Below, one piece after another: positions 61,884 to 64,000 of a DNA stretch of 64,000 nt (the first letter of the stretch is position 1; each line of letters begins with the position of its first letter). The notes under the pieces are model-generated. The model did not search any database and was not told the origin of the DNA. It saw nothing but the letters and a program-made list of their open reading frames with translations. Source of the stretch: Halobellus rarus. GTDB lineage: Archaea; Halobacteriota; Halobacteria; Halobacteriales; Haloferacaceae. A program made the position numbers and the translations under genes. The DNA is taken from positions 62,001 through 126,000 of the forward strand of contig NZ_JANHDI010000001.1 in assembly GCF_024494595.1 (NCBI RefSeq), in the 5' to 3' direction.

Positions 61884-62261
61884 TCAGGCTGGCGCGCTCG
61901 TCGCGAGCGCCCAGATCCCGAAGAGGATCGTCCCCAGGATGACGCTGACGACGAAGTGGATCAGCGTGATGTAGGCGGACAGTCTCCGGGACTCTCCGTA
62001 GACGTACGCGATCGCGACGCCGTCGAGGACGAGCGCGGCGAACAGGCCGCCGAACAGGACGGCGTCGCTCTCGGCGAACGTCGCGACCAGGATGCTGACC
62101 GCCGCCGGTATCGGCCCGACGAGAAACGCGTTGCGAACGGGGACGTCGCCGAGGACGTTTCGGGCGGCGATGTACGCCGTGATCGAGAGAAAGACGGCGA
62201 ACGTGGCGAACGTGCCGGCGATGGCGAGCGGGTCGGCGGCGGACTGCAGCGGGACCAACAT
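61884..62261 (-). CDS. Four-TM haloarchaeal membrane protein beside tbp
   Basis: 125 residues from the ATG at 62261; a GTG three codons upstream is an alternative. Four hydrophobic segments: IAGTFATFAVFLSITAYIAA, NAFLVGPIPAAVSILVATFA, AVLFGGLFAALVLDGVAIAY and ITLIHFVVSVILGTILFGIW. No functional motif. It directly follows tbp on the same strand (21-nt gap), so co-transcription is likely. Similar haloarchaeal proteins exist (DUF7473-like, recalled, unverified). Confidence 0.72.
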   Translation of the reverse strand: MLVPLQSAADPLAIAGTFATFAVFLSITAYIAARNVLGDVPVRNAFLVGPIPAAVSILVATFAESDAVLFGGLFAALVLDGVAIAYVYGESRRLSAYITLIHFVVSVILGTILFGIWALATSAPA

Positions 62262-62282
62262 CTGTGACACGGAAACGACCGA

Positions 62283-62846
62283 TCAGTCGTCGAGGAGACC
62301 GAGTTCGCTCAGCCGGGACACGATCACGTCGACGGCCTCGCGGGCGTCGTCGGGCGCCTTTCCGCCGGTGATGACGAGCTTACCCGAGCCGAACAGTAGC
62401 GCGACGACGGACGGCTCGTCGAGGCGGTAGACGAGACCGGGGAACTGCTCGGGTTCGTACTCGATGTTCTCGAGTCCGAGCCCGATGGCGATGGCGTTGA
62501 GGTTGAGATTTCTACCGAGGTCGGCGGAGGTGACGATGTTCTGAACGGTGATCTCGGGGTCGTCGTCGACGGGGATTTGCAGTTCTCGGAGCTTCTCGAA
62601 GACGATGTGGAGGCTCTCGTGGACGTCGTCGGTCGACTTCGCGCCGGTGCAGACGATCTTGCCCGAGCGGAAGATGAGCGCCGCCGACTTCGGGTCCTGC
62701 GTCCGATAGACGAGGCCGGGAAACTGCTCGGGATCGTAGTCGGCGCCCTCGAGGTCCATCGCCACGCTCTGGAGGTCGAGCTCCTGACCGATCCCGGTGG
62801 AAGCGACGACGTTTTCGATGTTGATCGTGTCCTTGGGGTCGCTCAT
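62283..62846 (-). CDS. tbp: TATA-box-binding protein
   Basis: 187 residues, the archaeal general transcription factor that recognises the TATA box and recruits TFB and RNA polymerase. The two imperfect direct repeats of the saddle are visible: EQFPGLVYRTQDPKSAALIF with SGKIVCTGAK, and EQFPGLVYRLDEPSVVALLF with SGKLVITGGK. N-terminus MSDPKDTINIENVVAS is standard. Haloarchaea often have several TBPs; this looks like the principal type. Its promoter region carries three TATA-like boxes. Confidence 0.97.
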   Translation of the reverse strand: MSDPKDTINIENVVASTGIGQELDLQSVAMDLEGADYDPEQFPGLVYRTQDPKSAALIFRSGKIVCTGAKSTDDVHESLHIVFEKLRELQIPVDDDPEITVQNIVTSADLGRNLNLNAIAIGLGLENIEYEPEQFPGLVYRLDEPSVVALLFGSGKLVITGGKAPDDAREAVDVIVSRLSELGLLDD

Positions 62847-62852
62847 ATATCG

Positions 62853-62880
62853 ACTTAAACGACGTATTTAAGGTTTAAAA
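62853..62880 (-). promoter_or_regulatory. Three TATA-like boxes in front of tbp
   Basis: On the plus strand acttaaac (62853-62860), tattta (62865-62870) and tttaaaa (62874-62880) lie at centre-to-centre steps of about 10-11 bp. The most distal is about 31 nt before the start codon, fitting a normal promoter. The two proximal ones are too close to serve as leaderless TATA boxes. Confidence 0.6.
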
Positions 62881-62986
62881 AGGTTGGTGCGCGCAACTGC
62901 GAGTCCGCGCGCCCGGATTTGCCCCGCAAATACCGACGCTCCGGCCGATCCGATACCCTGATTTGCGACCCCGACGAGGTTCGGCC

Positions 62987-63976
62987 GTGTACTACCTGGA
63001 ACTCGCGGGGGCGGCCGGCGACGAGGCGATGGCCGCGCTCGAAGCCGAGCGCGCGGCCGCCTCGGCCGTCTCGCGCGTCGCGCCCGGACTCGCGACCGCC
63101 CGCGGCGTGCGGGTCGACCGCGTGCCGACGCTCGCGTACACGCGGCACGTCTCCGAACTCGTCGGGCGGGCGGAGGCGTCCGTCGCCGACGCCGCCGCGG
63201 TCCTCACTGCGGCCTCGTTCGACCGGGCGGGCAGCATCGCGGTCCGAGCCCGGAACGTCCGCTCGACGGCCGATGCGAGCACGGCCGAAGCCGAGCGCGA
63301 ACTCGGCGGCGTGCTCGTCGACCGCGGGTTCTCCGTCGACCTCGACGACCCCGATCACGAACTCCGGGTCTGCTTCTCCGAGGACGTCTGTCTCCTCGGG
63401 TGGGCCGTCGCCGAACGCGACGCGGCGTTCGGATCGCGCGCGCCCACGGACCGCCCGTTCTTCCAGCCGGGGAGTATGGCCCCGTTGGACGCCCGCGCGT
63501 ACGTCAACCTCGCGGCCGGCCCGTCGCTCCCGGACGCGACGGTCCTGGACCCGATGTGCGGTACCGGCGGCCTCCTCATCGAGGCCGGTCTCGTCGGCGC
63601 CCGCGGCGTCGGCTCCGACGCCCAGTGGAAGATGGCCCGCGGCGCGGCCGAGAACCTCGATCACTACCTCCCCGACTCCCGCTGGGACGTCGTCCGCGGC
63701 GACGCCACGGAGCTCCCCTTCTCCGCCGACGCCGCCGACGCCGTCGTCTTCGACGCGCCCTACGGCCGGCAGTCGAAGATCGCCGGGCACGAACTCGCCG
63801 ACCTCGTCGGCGGCGCGCTCGCCGAGGCCGCGCGGGTCGCGCCGGCGTGCGTCCTCGTCGCCGACCGCTCCTGGGAGCCGGCGGCCGAAGACGCCGGGTG
63901 GACGGTCACGGAGCGGTTCGAACGCCGGGTCCACGGGTCGCTGGTGCGACACGTCCACGTGTTGGACCGGGCGTAA
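62987..63976 (+). CDS. tRNA (guanine-N2)-dimethyltransferase, Trm-G10 type
   Basis: 329 residues. The archaeal Trm11/PAB1283-like enzyme methylates G10 of tRNA using SAM. An N-terminal THUMP-like domain starts MYYLELAGAAGDEAMAALE from GTG. The Rossmann methyltransferase core has VLDPMCGTGGLLIEAGL (SAM) and the catalytic VVFDAPYGRQSKI, where the usual DPPY is DAPY. The GTG at 62987 gives the usual N-terminus; the upstream extension is basic. Convergent with nothing; the window ends 24 nt downstream. Confidence 0.9.
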   Translation: MYYLELAGAAGDEAMAALEAERAAASAVSRVAPGLATARGVRVDRVPTLAYTRHVSELVGRAEASVADAAAVLTAASFDRAGSIAVRARNVRSTADASTAEAERELGGVLVDRGFSVDLDDPDHELRVCFSEDVCLLGWAVAERDAAFGSRAPTDRPFFQPGSMAPLDARAYVNLAAGPSLPDATVLDPMCGTGGLLIEAGLVGARGVGSDAQWKMARGAAENLDHYLPDSRWDVVRGDATELPFSADAADAVVFDAPYGRQSKIAGHELADLVGGALAEAARVAPACVLVADRSWEPAAEDAGWTVTERFERRVHGSLVRHVHVLDRA

Positions 63977-64000
63977 CGCCGCGTTCTGGTCCGCTCACCG

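Overview
This window is chromosomal DNA of a halophilic archaeon (class Halobacteria). The evidence is high GC, strongly acidic predicted proteins, many leaderless genes with a TATA-like box about 28 nt upstream of the start codon, archaeal information-processing genes (TBP, DNA polymerase D large subunit, archaeal Trm-G10 tRNA methyltransferase), and LysW-type arginine biosynthesis. The genus cannot be fixed from this sequence alone. No rRNA, tRNA, CRISPR array, transposase or integrase was seen.

Layout. 1-2.9 kb: end of a tetrapyrrole operon (cobA/sumT, hemD), then a RecJ-like DHH nuclease. 2.9-4.0 kb: lower-GC stretch with a small DisA_N/DacZ-like diadenylate cyclase. 4.0-6.0 kb: divergent Rnl3-type RNA ligase and its PIN-domain partner (HARP). 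6.1-12.5 kb: Hsp20, PiT phosphate permease, a repeat-built helical membrane protein, a CNNM/CBS protein, Nfu and a sulfatase-superfamily enzyme. 12.6-17.5 kb: cold-shock protein, polD large subunit with a PPC/DUF296 gene, and a 55-residue haloarchaeal protein. 17.7-24.1 kb: FMN hydroxy-acid oxidase, CBS protein, glyS, dolichol-kinase-like protein and a KhtT/KhtU-type antiporter pair. 24.1-33.8 kb: arginine gene cluster (argG-argH, then lysW/argW-argX-argC-argB-argD-argE-argF), preceded by an Arg-rich mini-ORF. 33.9-45.7 kb: PGF-CTERM surface protein with an HExxH site, four-TM protein, XPD-like helicase, P450, 2H phosphoesterase, Tat lipoprotein, SPFH protein, two miniproteins, UspA and a TSUP transporter preceded by a 21-bp minisatellite. 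45.8-47.9 kb: bacterial-type uvrB. 48.0-54.1 kb: Urt-like ABC transporter (urtABCDE) divergent from an aliphatic amidase, probably an amide/urea nitrogen-scavenging module. 54.2-64 kb: small haloarchaeal proteins, a SpoIIM-domain membrane protein, two divergent rhodaneses, a zinc-finger protein, hisB, hisG, tbp and the tRNA methyltransferase.

How the genes work together. The arginine cluster encodes a nearly complete pathway from LysW-bound glutamate to arginine. The carrier itself has lost all four zinc-ribbon cysteines. AmiE would release ammonia and a carboxylate from short amides imported by the adjacent transporter; no urease or second amidase is present here. The RNA ligase and HARP form a recurrent RNA-processing pair. 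Bacterial UvrB and an archaeal XPD-like helicase lie within 9 kb of each other.

The observations most worth a second look are the Arg-rich leader-like ORF before argG, the cysteine-free LysW, the AmiE-Urt module, the 21-bp repeats before the TSUP gene, the three helically spaced TATA-like boxes in front of tbp, the perfect inverted repeat between the rhodanese genes, and the octad-repeat membrane protein.
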